A stretch of 64,000 bases of DNA from RH-AL1 sp965198485 (GCA_965198485.1 CBDAPQ010000005.1:2480001-2544000); one strand, 5' to 3'; counted from the stretch's first letter, positions 8,921-17,950 are shown. The notes: a model not told the origin generated them from the letters alone. A program made the numbers and translations.

Positions 8921-9127
8921 TTAGCGATTTGGACTGCGCTGCGCCGGTGCCCTCGCGCGGCCTTCGAGAATGTCGCCGATGCTCTTGCTGAACCATTGTT
9001 CGCGCGCATCGCGGCCCACCGAACGACCTGAAGAGGTCGCGGCGGTATGGTTGGATGTCTGGGCAGCCGAAGGCGCGGCGCAGACGAGTAGGCCAATTGG
9101 CAGCACGAGAATCAGCGACTTAGGCAC
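8921..9127 (-). CDS. Small secreted or periplasmic protein, unknown function
   Basis: 68 residues from a GTG start at 9127. The start is well supported by GAGGAGG five bases upstream. The N-terminus is a clear Sec signal peptide: Lys near the start, hydrophobic core LILVLPIGLLVCAA and an Ala-rich cleavage site before QTSNHTAATSS. The mature part is about 45 polar residues with EQWFSKSIGDILEGR. I recognise no family. It is probably exported; nothing indicates its role. A longer in-frame ATG at 9187 would place 20 charged residues before the signal and is less likely. Confidence 0.55.
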   Translation of the reverse strand: MPKSLILVLPIGLLVCAAPSAAQTSNHTAATSSGRSVGRDAREQWFSKSIGDILEGRARAPAQRSPNR

Positions 9128-9485
9128 GATTGCCTCCTCAGCGTTCATCGACGCTTCAGGATCTATGTCTTTTGCGACTGCCCGCAAGCCCTAACCGTAC
9201 CGAAAAGTTCGGCTGCAAAGATGTCTTATCCCAGCACGCACCGTGGCCACGACCATTGCGCGTCTTGTCCTGGAGCAAACTCGATCGTCGGGCGAGGCTC
9301 TGCGCCAAGGAGAGCAGGCGCGTCGCGGAGGTGCCGGGTGGTCACCGCTCCTCAATGACCTTGTCGGTCGCGCAGACCATACGGCGGCGGAGTCCGAATG
9401 CAAAGGATCCAGGCGGTCATGCCCGCACGAGAGTCAATAAAGATCGATAGATCTGTAGCAAAATGACTTGACGCAAACTAATCGA
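9128..9485. other. Gap between two minus-strand genes, nothing recognised
   Basis: No supported ORF. It must contain the promoter for the small secreted protein, but I see no clear -35/-10 pair. The part nearest 9480 is AT-richer (ATCGATTATTTTT). Confidence 0.35.
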
Positions 9486-10166
9486 TTATTTTTGATCGAG
9501 CGCGTAGAACACCACAAGCGATTGTTCCTTGTGCTCGCCGTAGGGCGACACCTGGTAATACATGACGCCCGAGCCGTCAGCGCCGCGCTTGCCGAAGGCG
9601 ATCTTCGCCGATGGCTTGGCGTCGGTGTCGGCGACTTCGGCCCATTCTACGCCGTCCCAAATCCCGATCGGCGCGGCTGCGTCCGTCTGATGGATGGCGT
9701 TGAAAATCGAAAGCGTGCCGACCGGTGTCACTGCGCTCTCTTCGTCGGGCGGAAAGTGGACATCTTTGAGCGCCGCAGCGGCGTCGTCTTCTGGAACGAG
9801 ACTCACCGACCCGTCGGCTGCACGCCTGACCTCCACCTTGACCGTCTCGCCAGTCTTGGCTTCGGATTTCATGTGGAGCAGCTGCTGGTATTCCGCCTCG
9901 GTGACGCCCATGTGCCGATCGTAGGGAAGCGGCTGGCCCGGCTTGTTCGAAGTCACAGCCTTCTTGAACCAGTCCATGTTGTCTTGGACGGCGTGGCGGA
10001 ACTGCCGCGAGATCGCTTGGTCCTCCGGCGCGACCGAGAAGGTCATCACGTGTCCAGTAATGATTCCGCTCTTGGGCAGGTAGGCCTCGAGCGGGCCGGC
10101 GGCATGGGCCGCGAGCGGCAGCGAAAGAGTGACGCCGGCGAGAAGGCTGGCAAGCATACGGGGCAT
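9486..10166 (-). CDS. Exported protein of unknown function
   Basis: 226 residues starting at the ATG at 10166, preceded by AGGAG seven bases upstream. The signal peptide is MPRMLASLLAGVTLSLPLAAHA, cleaved after AHA, giving a periplasmic mature protein beginning AGPLEAYLPKSGIITGH. The body contains DNMDWFKKAVTSNKPGQPLP, a DGSVSLVPEDD stretch and a C-terminal beta-rich region (GVMYYQVSPYGEHKEQSLVVFYALDQ). No family was recognised. It diverges from the cysteine hydrolase gene, with a shared upstream region at 10167-10351 that includes an imperfect dyad near 10200-10216 (GGTGACAC / GTGTGACC). Confidence 0.7.
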   Translation of the reverse strand: MPRMLASLLAGVTLSLPLAAHAAGPLEAYLPKSGIITGHVMTFSVAPEDQAISRQFRHAVQDNMDWFKKAVTSNKPGQPLPYDRHMGVTEAEYQQLLHMKSEAKTGETVKVEVRRAADGSVSLVPEDDAAAALKDVHFPPDEESAVTPVGTLSIFNAIHQTDAAAPIGIWDGVEWAEVADTDAKPSAKIAFGKRGADGSGVMYYQVSPYGEHKEQSLVVFYALDQK

Positions 10167-10351
10167 CGGTAAGCTCCTGGCGGGCACGTCGATCGCGATG
10201 GTGACACTGTGTGACCGTGGTGGCACGGATGCGTCGGCGCTCGCAAGGCGTGGACGGTCCCCCGTTGGAGCCCCTCGCGGCCTTGTGCCGCCGACCGCGA
10301 AGGCGCACTTAGGTCATGGCGCACACGCCGCGCGGCCGAGGAGACCCCAGC

Positions 10352-10930
10352 ATGAGAGCCCTCATCGTCGTCGACATGCTCAACGACTTCGTGACCGGCG
10401 CCCTCGCCAACGAGGCGCGGGCGATGGCCGTTGTGCCTTCAATCCGTCGCCTGCTCGACCATGCCCGCGCCAACGACGAGTGGGTGGTCGTCTACGCCAA
10501 CGACGCGCACCGCGCCGACGACCGCGAGGTCGGCATCTGGGGCCGACATGCCATGGCCGGCACGCACGGCGCCGCCGTGATCGACCAGCTGGCGCCCATC
10601 GGCATCGAGCGTGAGATCGTGATGCCCAAGCGGTTCTACGGCGCCTTCGACGGCACGGATCTCGAAGATACGCTGTTCGACTTCGAGGTCGAGGATGTGG
10701 TGCTCGCCGGACAGCACACGCACTGCTGCATCCGCCATACCGCCTACGGTGCCTTCATGGCCGGATACGACATCCTCGTACCGACCGACGCGGTCTGCGC
10801 CATGGACGGCGTCGACCATGAGGCAGCTCTAGGCTACCTTAAAGACAGCTATGGCGCGACGCTCACCACCTCGACCGCGCTGATCGGCCGGCCAGTGCTG
10901 CGAACCGCTTCGTTCAACCCGAGGATGTGA
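10352..10930 (+). CDS. Isochorismatase-like cysteine hydrolase
   Basis: 192-residue member of the cysteine hydrolase superfamily (nicotinamidase, isochorismatase, carbamoylsarcosine amidase). The triad is visible: Asp8 in MRALIVVDMLNDF, Lys93 in MPKRFYGAF and nucleophile Cys126 in QHTHCCIRHTAYGAF. A second Asp/His pair, DAH near residues 51-53, resembles the metal site of nicotinamidases, so a nicotinamidase or related amidase is the best guess; the substrate cannot be read from sequence. ATG chosen with GAGGAGA eight bases upstream. No pathway partner is adjacent. Confidence 0.88.
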   Translation: MRALIVVDMLNDFVTGALANEARAMAVVPSIRRLLDHARANDEWVVVYANDAHRADDREVGIWGRHAMAGTHGAAVIDQLAPIGIEREIVMPKRFYGAFDGTDLEDTLFDFEVEDVVLAGQHTHCCIRHTAYGAFMAGYDILVPTDAVCAMDGVDHEAALGYLKDSYGATLTTSTALIGRPVLRTASFNPRM

Positions 10931-11006
10931 TGCTTGTGGGCCGGCTGAGGCGGGCCATATCATCGGCGACCGGCGAGAGCGCCGATGTTTCGCCGGGTAA
11001 GCCCCC

Positions 11007-11465
11007 ATGATCAACTCCTTAGTTCGCAGTGTCTCCTTCTTCGACGGCCCTAACCTGCCGGCCGCAGCGTACTCCGGCGTGCGCTCCCGCAGAATGGCGG
11101 CATTTACCTTCGATTTAATCCTGGTCTCAGTCGCCGCCGGCTTCCTCTCGATCATGCTGTTCGTCGTCACTTTTGGGCTGTCCTTCGTCCTCCTGCCGTC
11201 GCTCTGGCCGTTCGTCGCCTTCTTCTACAACGGCGTCTCCTTCTCCGGTAGACACATGGCGACACCGGGCATGCGCCTGTTCGACCTGCAGGCCCGCTCC
11301 GTCGACGGCACCCCACCGTCCTTCCTCGCCGCCGCGATCCACGGCGTGCTGCTCTATCTCTCCTGGCTGTTCCCGCCGGTCTTCCTCGCCTCCCTGGTGA
11401 TGCCGGACAAACGCTGCATCCACGACATCGCCGCCGGCCTGATCGTCGTGCGCCGTCCGGATTGA
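11007..11465 (+). CDS. RDD-family membrane protein
   Basis: 152 residues with the RDD domain: the Arg-Met-x-x-Phe-x-x-Asp signature (SRRMAAFTFDLILV), helices AAGFLSIMLFVVTFGLSFV, SLWPFVAFFYNGVSFSGRHM and LLYLSWLFPPVFLASLVM, and a closing RCIHDIAAGLIVVRR. RDD proteins are small inner-membrane proteins of mostly unknown function, some proposed as ion antiporters. The stop TGA overlaps the ATG of the next weak ORF. Confidence 0.85.
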   Translation: MINSLVRSVSFFDGPNLPAAAYSGVRSRRMAAFTFDLILVSVAAGFLSIMLFVVTFGLSFVLLPSLWPFVAFFYNGVSFSGRHMATPGMRLFDLQARSVDGTPPSFLAAAIHGVLLYLSWLFPPVFLASLVMPDKRCIHDIAAGLIVVRRPD

Positions 11466-11812
11466 TGATCCTCGTCGGGAGCATGCGCCGGTCAATCACG
11501 AGCGCCGGTGGCCTTTCGCCCGCGCTGCTCGATCTTACCATCGGCACGGCACGCAAGGTGGCGGGCTTCTGCGCCCTCCTGGCGCTCGGCCGGCTCTATC
11601 TTCGGGAACTCGCGCTCGGCCAAAGCTGTCTCAGATCTTCCTCGGCGCGCCCGATCGCGATCTTCGGCCGATATTGTGGGCGCGCTGCTGCCCTGATCCT
11701 CGCCCAGGATTGGGACATCCCGACAGATCACATCGCCGCGCACTTCGAGAAGGTCTTTAGGCGGCTGCCGTACCTTCACCGGCTTCCCGAACCCGACCTG
11801 TGGCGGCCTTGA
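11465..11812 (+). CDS. Hypothetical ORF overlapping the RDD stop
   Basis: 115 codons starting at ATG 11465, which overlaps the TGA of the RDD gene. The C-terminal third (DWDIPTDHIAAHFEKVFRRL) reads like real protein, while the N-terminal part is less convincing. No family was recognised. It could be a small coupled gene or the remnant of one. Confidence is low because open frames of this length occur by chance in this GC-rich DNA. Confidence 0.3.
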   Translation: MILVGSMRRSITSAGGLSPALLDLTIGTARKVAGFCALLALGRLYLRELALGQSCLRSSSARPIAIFGRYCGRAAALILAQDWDIPTDHIAAHFEKVFRRLPYLHRLPEPDLWRP

Positions 11813-11837
11813 TCGCGCGCCGGATCGTCGGCCCCGC

Positions 11838-12124
11838 ATGATCGTCGAGCCGATCGTCGTGCGGCTCGGACGCTTCGTGGATCTCTGCGTTGCCGTCGCC
11901 AACAAGCTCGGCGCCTTCGCGGTGGTGGTCACCATGCTGTTCGTCGCTTGGCAGATCACGTGGGCGGTGACACCGTGCGCGACCTCTATCCCGCTGCCGC
12001 CGATCCCCGCGTCGACTTCCTCGCCGACCTCTGCGTCTCCGTCGTCGTGCTGGCCTGGTGGGCGACGCCGTTCGAGCAGATCGCCTTCTTCTGGCGGCGT
12101 CTTCGCGAGCCTCGAGCGGCCTGA
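11838..12124 (+). pseudogene. Small two-helix membrane protein gene, apparently frameshifted
   Basis: The frame from ATG 11838 reads MIVEPIVVRLGRFVDLCVAV then ANKLGAFAVVVTMLFVAWQIT, a clean first membrane helix, and then dissolves into Pro/Ser-rich sequence. At about 11955-11975 the adjacent frame takes over with GGDTVRDLYPAAADPRVDFL, a second helix (ADLCVSVVVLAWWATPFEQI) and AFFWRRLREPRAA, stopping at 12124. Joined, the two give a coherent ~95-residue membrane protein. Either a sequencing indel or a recent inactivation explains it. No family was recognised. It ends about 60 nt before proS. Confidence 0.6.
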
Positions 12125-12182
12125 CCCATAGCGGCGCCGCGCGCCTTCGGTTACGAAGCGCCACCCGCTCGACGAGACCGCG

Positions 12183-13550
12183 ATGCGCCTTTCCAAGTTC
12201 TTCATGCCGACCCTTCGCGACATTCCGAAGGAAGCGGAGATCCTGTCGCATCGCCTGATGCTGCGCGCCGGCATGATCCGCCAGGAGGCGGCCGGCATCT
12301 ACTCCTGGCTGCCCCTCGGCTTTCGCGTGCTGAAGAAGATCGAGCAGATCGTGCGCGAGGAACTCGACCGTGCCGGCTGCGTCGAAATGCTGATGCCGAC
12401 CCTGCAGCTTGCCGATCTCTGGCGCGAGTCCGGCCGCTACGATGCCTACGGACCGGAAATGCTGCGCATTCAGGACCGCCATAAGCGCGAGATGCTCTAC
12501 GGCCCGACCAACGAGGAGATGATCACCGCCATCTTCAGGTCGGGCGTGAAGTCCTATCGCGAACTGCCGAAGAACCTCTACCATTTTCAGTGGAAGTTCC
12601 GCGATGAGCAGCGCCCGCGCTTCGGCGTCATGCGCGGTCGTGAGTTCCTGATGAAGGACGCCTATTCCTTCGACGTCGACGAGGCGGCGGCACGGCGCTC
12701 CTACCAGAAGTACTTCGTGGCCTACCTTCGCATCTTCGACCGCATGGGTCTCACCGGCATCCCGATGCGCGCCGAAACCGGGCCGATCGGCGGCGACCTC
12801 TCGCACGAGTTCATCGTGCTCGCCGAAACCGGCGAATCCGGCGTCTTCGTCAACAGGGACGTGCTGTCGCTTCCGATCCCGTCGGCCGACACCGACTACG
12901 ACGGCGACCTCACGTCCATCGTCGAGCAGTGGACGAGCCTCTACGCCGCCACCGAAGACGTCCACGACCAAGCCCGCTTCGAGGCCGAGACGCCCGAAAA
13001 CAAGCGCGTCGCTACCCGCGGCATCGAGGTCGGCCAGGTGTTCTTCTTCGGCGACAAGTACACGAAGCCGATGAGGGCCATGATCACCGGCCCCGACGGC
13101 ACCGAGCGGCCAGCGCAATGCGGCTCCTATGGCGTCGGCGTTTCGCGCCTAGTTGGCGCGATCATCGAGGCCTCGCACGACAACGCCGGGATCGTTTGGC
13201 CCGAGGCGGTGGCGCCGTATTCAGTGGGGCTGGCCAACCTCAAGGTCGGCGACGCCGCCACCGATGCTGCCTGCGCAGACATATACGGCGCCCTGACCAA
13301 GGCCGGCGTCGACGTGCTCTACGACGACACCGATTCGCGGCCCGGTGAAAAATTCGCCAGGCTCGACCTTATCGGCCTGCCGAACCAGGTAATCGTCGGT
13401 CCCAAGAGCCTCGCCGAGGGCGTTGTCGAAGTGAAGATACGTAAGACGGGAGCGCGCGAGACATTGCCGCTCGCTGCGGTCTTGGAGCGGTTCTCGCGGA
13501 AAAAGCAAAGTTTGCCTGCGCGCATTGTTTCGATCGGCAAAGCGGACTGA
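12183..13550 (+). CDS. proS: Prolyl-tRNA synthetase (short alphaproteobacterial type)
   Basis: Class II aminoacyl-tRNA synthetase that charges tRNA-Pro. At 455 residues it is the short form that lacks the large editing insertion (INS) of E. coli ProRS. Visible are the class II motif 1 region, the GPTNEEMITAIF loop, motif 2 (FRDEQRPRFGVMRGREFLMK), the RAETGPIGGDLSHEFIVLAE segment, motif 3 (GVGVSRLVGAIIE) and the anticodon-binding domain with DVLYDDTDSRPGEKFA. Editing of Ala-tRNA-Pro would have to be done in trans by a ProXp-type protein not seen here. Confidence 0.97.
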   Translation: MRLSKFFMPTLRDIPKEAEILSHRLMLRAGMIRQEAAGIYSWLPLGFRVLKKIEQIVREELDRAGCVEMLMPTLQLADLWRESGRYDAYGPEMLRIQDRHKREMLYGPTNEEMITAIFRSGVKSYRELPKNLYHFQWKFRDEQRPRFGVMRGREFLMKDAYSFDVDEAAARRSYQKYFVAYLRIFDRMGLTGIPMRAETGPIGGDLSHEFIVLAETGESGVFVNRDVLSLPIPSADTDYDGDLTSIVEQWTSLYAATEDVHDQARFEAETPENKRVATRGIEVGQVFFFGDKYTKPMRAMITGPDGTERPAQCGSYGVGVSRLVGAIIEASHDNAGIVWPEAVAPYSVGLANLKVGDAATDAACADIYGALTKAGVDVLYDDTDSRPGEKFARLDLIGLPNQVIVGPKSLAEGVVEVKIRKTGARETLPLAAVLERFSRKKQSLPARIVSIGKAD

Positions 13551-13735
13551 AGGCAGGCGCTCGATTGTCGCGGCGCGCAAGTTGATCGTCCGACGCTCCA
13601 GCGCTCGCTGGGCACCTAGAGCTTGCGGCATGCTTGTCTCCGCCATGGCTGACTTTATTAATCCTCTGACTTTCGGATTGTGGCGGTTGCCCCCAATCAG
13701 AGTACCTTCGAGGTCTGCCGAACCGGAGATCGTCG

Positions 13736-14338
13736 ATGAAGGTCCTACATCGTCTCAAGCGTCTGGCGGCTGTCGTGCTGCTCACGAGCGCCACCGGAGG
13801 CGTTGCCGGCGCCATGACCTTCCAACCGGCTTATGTGGACGGTCGCCCGGCGATCGTCGCCATCGGTCAGATCACGCTCGACACGCCGAGCGAGTTCGCG
13901 GCCATGTTCGCGGCGCCGGGCACCCAGGTCTATCTAAATTCGCCCGGCGGGAACGTCGGCGCCGCGGTTTCGCTCGGCTCGATGTTTCGCAGCCGCGGCG
14001 TCACCGCTGTGGTTGCCGGCGTTACCGAGAATGGCGTGTCCGTCCCGGGCGCTTGCTATTCCGCCTGCGTCTACGCGCTTGTCGGCGCCAGCCAACGGGT
14101 CGTGCCGGGACGCAGTCGCGTCGGTATTCACCGCATGCAGGCCGCCACGCAGGATCTCACCGGCTCCTACGAACGCGCCGAGCACCGTGCCGCCGCTTCG
14201 ACGCTGATGAGCTATTCCACCCGCATGGGTGTCGATCCCTCCATGATCGCCTCAGCCGAGCGCACGCCGTCCGCCAGCATCCACGTGCTGACGTCGCGCG
14301 AACTTCGCCGCTGGGGCGTCGCCAATAGCCGCTACTAG
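13736..14338 (+). CDS. ClpP-like (COG3904-type) periplasmic protein
   Basis: 200 residues with a signal peptide (LAAVVLLTSATGGVAGA) and a crotonase/ClpP-fold core: YLNSPGGNVGAAVSLGSM gives the oxyanion strand, CYSACVYALVGASQRVV places the candidate nucleophile Ser within YSAC, and VGIHRMQ supplies the candidate His. These mimic the Ser-His arrangement of ClpP, but the substrates of such exported proteins are unknown. ATG chosen with GGAG eight bases upstream. The gene converges on pssA; the stop codons share the palindrome CTAG, so the two coding regions overlap by four bases. Confidence 0.82.
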   Translation: MKVLHRLKRLAAVVLLTSATGGVAGAMTFQPAYVDGRPAIVAIGQITLDTPSEFAAMFAAPGTQVYLNSPGGNVGAAVSLGSMFRSRGVTAVVAGVTENGVSVPGACYSACVYALVGASQRVVPGRSRVGIHRMQAATQDLTGSYERAEHRAAASTLMSYSTRMGVDPSMIASAERTPSASIHVLTSRELRRWGVANSRY

Positions 14339-15201
14339 GCGAGATCGCTCGCGAGGCGGATCGCCGTCGCGCGCTCGTAGTGCCGCCAGCGCCGCAAGGC
14401 GAAAGGCGCCGTGGCGAGATAGGCGATGGACAGAACGATCATCATCTCCATCGGGAACGTCGCGAGCAGAAGAAGTGTTGCGGCGACCCCGAACAGGATA
14501 GCCATGAACCATTCGCGTGGGATGCGGCCGATCTTCTTGCCCGAAAAGAAAGGGATGCGGCTCGCCATCAGGAAGGCGATCAGAATTACGAAGCCGATGT
14601 CGAGGCCTACCGGCAGGCGCATTCCAGGCGAGACGAAGGACGACAGCTGCACATAGAGCGGCAGCAGACCGACAATGGCGCCGGCGGGCGCGGGCATGCC
14701 GGTGAAGAAATTGCCGTGCCAGGCCGGGCGGTCGGGATCCTCCAGCATCGTGTTGAAGCGGGCAAGGCGTAGCGCCGCTGCGATGACGAAGACCAGCGCA
14801 GCGAACCAGCCCAGGCTCGGAATGCGTTGCAGCGAAGAGAAGTAGAGGATCAGGGCCGGCGCCACGCCGAAGTCGACGAAATCGGCAAGCGAATCGAGCT
14901 CCGCCCCGAAACGGCTGGTTCCGCGCAGCGCGCGGGCAAGGCGCCCGTCGAGGCCGTCGAGCACCGCCGCGACGATCACCGCCAACACTGCCGTCTCGAA
15001 CTTGCTCTCAATGGCAAAGCGGATCGACGTGAGGCCCATGCTCAGCGCGGCAAGTGTAACAAGATTGGGCAGAACCACGCGGATTGGAACCGCGCGGAAG
15101 CGACGCCTTCGACGCAGCGGCACGAGGCGTTCGCCCAGCGCATCATAGCCGCCGCCCGCATCCTCGACGCGCTCGGTGGTGTGAAGACGCAATCTCGTCA
15201 T
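14335..15201 (-). CDS. pssA: CDP-diacylglycerol--serine O-phosphatidyltransferase
   Basis: Inner-membrane enzyme making phosphatidylserine, precursor of phosphatidylethanolamine. The CDP-alcohol phosphotransferase motif is complete: DGLDGRLARALRGTSRFGAE followed by LDSLADFVDFG. Several hydrophobic helices follow, as in the bacterial type II enzyme (about 250-290 residues; 288 here). Start taken at ATG 15201 (MTRLRLHTTERVEDAGGGYD); an upstream in-frame start at 15243 would add 14 residues. The psd decarboxylase that usually lies directly upstream is not present here, where the neighbour is divergent rpsT. Confidence 0.94.
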   Translation of the reverse strand: MTRLRLHTTERVEDAGGGYDALGERLVPLRRRRRFRAVPIRVVLPNLVTLAALSMGLTSIRFAIESKFETAVLAVIVAAVLDGLDGRLARALRGTSRFGAELDSLADFVDFGVAPALILYFSSLQRIPSLGWFAALVFVIAAALRLARFNTMLEDPDRPAWHGNFFTGMPAPAGAIVGLLPLYVQLSSFVSPGMRLPVGLDIGFVILIAFLMASRIPFFSGKKIGRIPREWFMAILFGVAATLLLLATFPMEMMIVLSIAYLATAPFALRRWRHYERATAIRLASDLA

Positions 15202-15377
15202 GCCGCCGGACCATAGGGAGGTGGCTCCAGTCCGGCAAGACACTTCGGACGCTGGCGCGTGCTCAAATCGGTTGACGAGCCGCGCCGCGCCTCCTTATAT
15301 TGTTACTGACGTGCCGGTTCTCCGGCCATCTGGCGTTGCGCTTGGTCGTACGCGCCTCTCTCCAATCGTGGACCATC

Positions 15378-15644
15378 ATGGCGAATACCTCGTCGGCTAA
15401 GAAGGCCGTCCGTCAGATCGCGCGGCGTACCGCCGTCAACAAGTCGCGTCGCTCGCAGATGCGAACCTACCTGCGCAAGGTCGAGGAAGCGATCGCCACT
15501 GGCGACTCCTCGGCTGCGACCGCTGCCTTTGCCGCGGCGGCACCCTTGCTGATGCGGGCGGCGCAGAAGGGCATCGTCCACAAGAACACCGCGTCGCGAA
15601 AGGTGTCGCGCCTTTCGAAGCGGGTCAGCGCTTTGGCTGGCTAG
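15378..15644 (+). CDS. rpsT: 30S ribosomal protein S20
   Basis: 88-residue basic helical protein that binds 16S rRNA in the small-subunit body. Features: MANTSSAKKAVRQIARRTAV, NKSRRSQMRTYLRKVEEAI and the C-terminal QKGIVHKNTASRKVSRLSKR. Length is normal for S20. It lies upstream of dnaA, an arrangement conserved in Hyphomicrobiales, but is separated from it by a terminator and about 770 nt. Confidence 0.97.
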   Translation: MANTSSAKKAVRQIARRTAVNKSRRSQMRTYLRKVEEAIATGDSSAATAAFAAAAPLLMRAAQKGIVHKNTASRKVSRLSKRVSALAG

Positions 15645-15673
15645 CTGCGCATCCGCACTTGCGGGATCGAGAG

Positions 15674-15697
15674 AGCTCGGCTTCGGCCGGGCTTTTT
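15674..15697 (+). terminator. Intrinsic terminator after rpsT
   Basis: An 8-bp stem AGCTCGGC / GCCGGGCT (one G-T pair) closed by a TTCG tetraloop, followed by five T. It lies about 30 nt beyond the rpsT stop. Confidence 0.9.
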
Positions 15698-16417
15698 GTT
15701 GCGCACGTCAGTCGCGGATCGTCACTGGCGATGGCTCGAAGTGGTGTTCGAAAAAGTAGCTTCAGCAGGACCTTGCAGGCAAAGCTTCCTTAGCGTTCGG
15801 CTTTTACGTTGGGGCAAAAGGACGGCTCGCCGCAGCCTGGAACATTCTTTCAGTTTTGTGGCATCGTCCACATCGACCGTGCCTGTGCCTTAGGTCCGAT
15901 GGCAAATCAGATGCTTAACCGACACAAGGTGCTCTGCGACGAAAGCGGTTCGATGAAGCTTCGTTAACAGTTCTGTAAAACGACCTTGCTGGCACCGGAG
16001 CCTGTGTTACGTTGAACATGTGGTTGGGGACGCCGCCGAGGCCAAACAGGCGGCAATCCCGGGGCACTTTCTTGAAAAGCAGATCGAGCATTCGCTGTCG
16101 CAGGCGAAGGTCGAACTTTCGCGTTTCATGAGGCGACGACGTTCAAGGTGACGCTGCGGCAAGAGTCAATCTTGCCGGCGCTATCGCGGTTGGAGGTTCC
16201 GTGCCACGATGCCGGGACCGGTTGCGGAGGGGTAGGAATGAGTCGGCGAACACGGTCTGTGACATCGCTGCGGACGGCGCATCGGCGCCGCAAGCAGGTT
16301 GATCGTGTAGCTACCGTGCAGTCGGTCTTCGTCGACCTCGGAGCGACCTAGCCCGAGCCTGGATGCGGCGTTCGCCTCAGTCATTCCATCGCGTTTCTCC
16401 AGTCGTGAGTTTGTACC
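15698..16417. other. Long rpsT-dnaA intergenic region
   Basis: 720 nt with no supported gene. It must hold the dnaA promoter. I looked for origin features and found only one weak DnaA-box-like site (TCGTCCACA, 7 of 9, near 15865) and no AT-rich unwinding region, so I do not call it oriC. Composition is less GC-rich around 15840-16010 than in the flanking genes. Confidence 0.4.
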
Positions 16418-17950
16418 ATGTCGAAGCCGATGGCCGACGTGCGCGCTTTTTCGCACCAAGAGCCCAGCCTACCGATGCAGCTCATCGAAAAGTCAAGCGA
16501 AGCCTGGAGCCGGATCGCTCGCCGTTTGCGCGCGGAACTCGGTGAAGAGGTGTTCACGTCCTGGTTCGGGCGCCTTGAGCTTGATGGAATCATCGACGGC
16601 ACGGCTCAGCTCAGCGTTCCGACCAAGTTCCTGAAGAGCTGGATCCAATCGCACTACCAAGAGCGTATGCTCAAGATCCTCTCGGCGGAGGTGCCGACAA
16701 TCCATGCTGTCATTATCGCGGTGCGGTCCTCCTCGCGCCTAACGCCGCAGAAGCCGCAGGCTTTCGAAGGCACGCTTGGTGATCCAGCCGAGCGTGGGAC
16801 GCGTTTCGATCAGGCTCCTACGGCCGAGTCGCGCATCCCCTTCTTCCCTTCGCCCGAGGCCGTTCGCCCGAGCCTCGCCGTGCGCGAGCCCACGGAGAGC
16901 GATGCGCTGACTGGTTCGCCGCTCGACAAGCGGATGAGCTTCGAGACGTTCCACGTCGGACGATCCAACCAGCTCGCCCACGCCGCAGCCCAGCGCATCG
17001 CCTCCGCCGCACCCGACGAGGGGCTGATCTACAATCCGCTCTACATTCACGCCTGCGTGGGGCTGGGCAAAACGCACCTCCTGCAGGCGGTCGCCCACCA
17101 TGTGACCGCGCAGCGTCGTAGAGTGATCTACTTGACAGCCGAGAAGTTCATGTACGGTTTCGTGCTGGCGCTCAAGGCGCAGACGTCGCTGGCCTTCAAG
17201 GAGCGGCTGCGCGGCATTGACGTCCTCATCATCGACGACGTGCAGTTCCTCCAGGGAAAGTCGATCCAGCAGGAGTTCTGCCACACCATCAACGCGCTGA
17301 TCGATGCGCGAAAGCAGATCATTATCGCGGCCGACAGGCCGCCGGCCGACCTCGAGAGCCTGGAGGAGCGCGTGCGTTCCAGGCTATCGGGAGGGCTTTG
17401 CGTGGAGATCGGCGCGCTCGACGAGGCCTTGCGGGTGCGCATGCTTGAATCGCGAGTGGCGGCGGTCCGGCTGAACGTACCCGGTTTCGACGTGCCGCCC
17501 GCCGTGATTGCCTACGTGGCCTCTGTGATCCAGACCAACGGTCGCGACCTGGATGGCGCCGTAAACCGGCTGATGGCGCATGCCTCGCTGACGCAGACCG
17601 CACTCACAGTCGAGACGGCCGAGGTGGCGATCCGTGATTTGGTACGCACGCGCGAGCCCAAGCGGGTGAAAATCGAAGACATCCAGAAGCTCGTCGCGAC
17701 ACACTATAACGTCAGCCGCGCCGACATCCTCTCCTCACGTCGCACCGCCAACGTAGTGCGGCCTCGGCAGATCGCGATGTACCTGTCGAAGGTGTTGACC
17801 TTGCGCAGCCTGCCCGAGATCGGTCGGCGCTTCGGTGGCCGCGACCACACCACAGTCCTTCACGCTGTACGCAAGATCGAAGGACTGACTGGCAACGATC
17901 GCACGTTGTCGGACGAGGTCGAACTCCTGAAGCGCATGCTGCTCGACTGA
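16418..17950 (+). CDS. dnaA: Chromosomal replication initiator DnaA
   Basis: AAA+ ATPase that binds DnaA boxes at oriC and melts the origin. The 510 residues show domain I (EVFTSWFGRLELD, KFLKSWIQSHYQERML), a variable domain II, the AAA+ domain III with Walker A VGLGKTHLLQAV and Walker B DVLIIDDVQFLQGK, the arginine-finger region EERVRSRLSGGL, and the domain IV helix-turn-helix with the signature GGRDHTTVLHAVRKIE. Domain II is short and Pro/Arg-rich, as in other alphaproteobacteria. The start ATG at 16418 has only a weak ribosome site; an internal ATG before QLIEKSSEAW is an alternative. Confidence 0.97.
   Translation: MSKPMADVRAFSHQEPSLPMQLIEKSSEAWSRIARRLRAELGEEVFTSWFGRLELDGIIDGTAQLSVPTKFLKSWIQSHYQERMLKILSAEVPTIHAVIIAVRSSSRLTPQKPQAFEGTLGDPAERGTRFDQAPTAESRIPFFPSPEAVRPSLAVREPTESDALTGSPLDKRMSFETFHVGRSNQLAHAAAQRIASAAPDEGLIYNPLYIHACVGLGKTHLLQAVAHHVTAQRRRVIYLTAEKFMYGFVLALKAQTSLAFKERLRGIDVLIIDDVQFLQGKSIQQEFCHTINALIDARKQIIIAADRPPADLESLEERVRSRLSGGLCVEIGALDEALRVRMLESRVAAVRLNVPGFDVPPAVIAYVASVIQTNGRDLDGAVNRLMAHASLTQTALTVETAEVAIRDLVRTREPKRVKIEDIQKLVATHYNVSRADILSSRRTANVVRPRQIAMYLSKVLTLRSLPEIGRRFGGRDHTTVLHAVRKIEGLTGNDRTLSDEVELLKRMLLD

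Noticed and set aside
15840..15880. Possible oriC next to dnaA
   Set aside because: Only one imperfect DnaA box (TCGTCCACA) and no AT-rich unwinding element; in Hyphomicrobiales the origin is often not beside dnaA.
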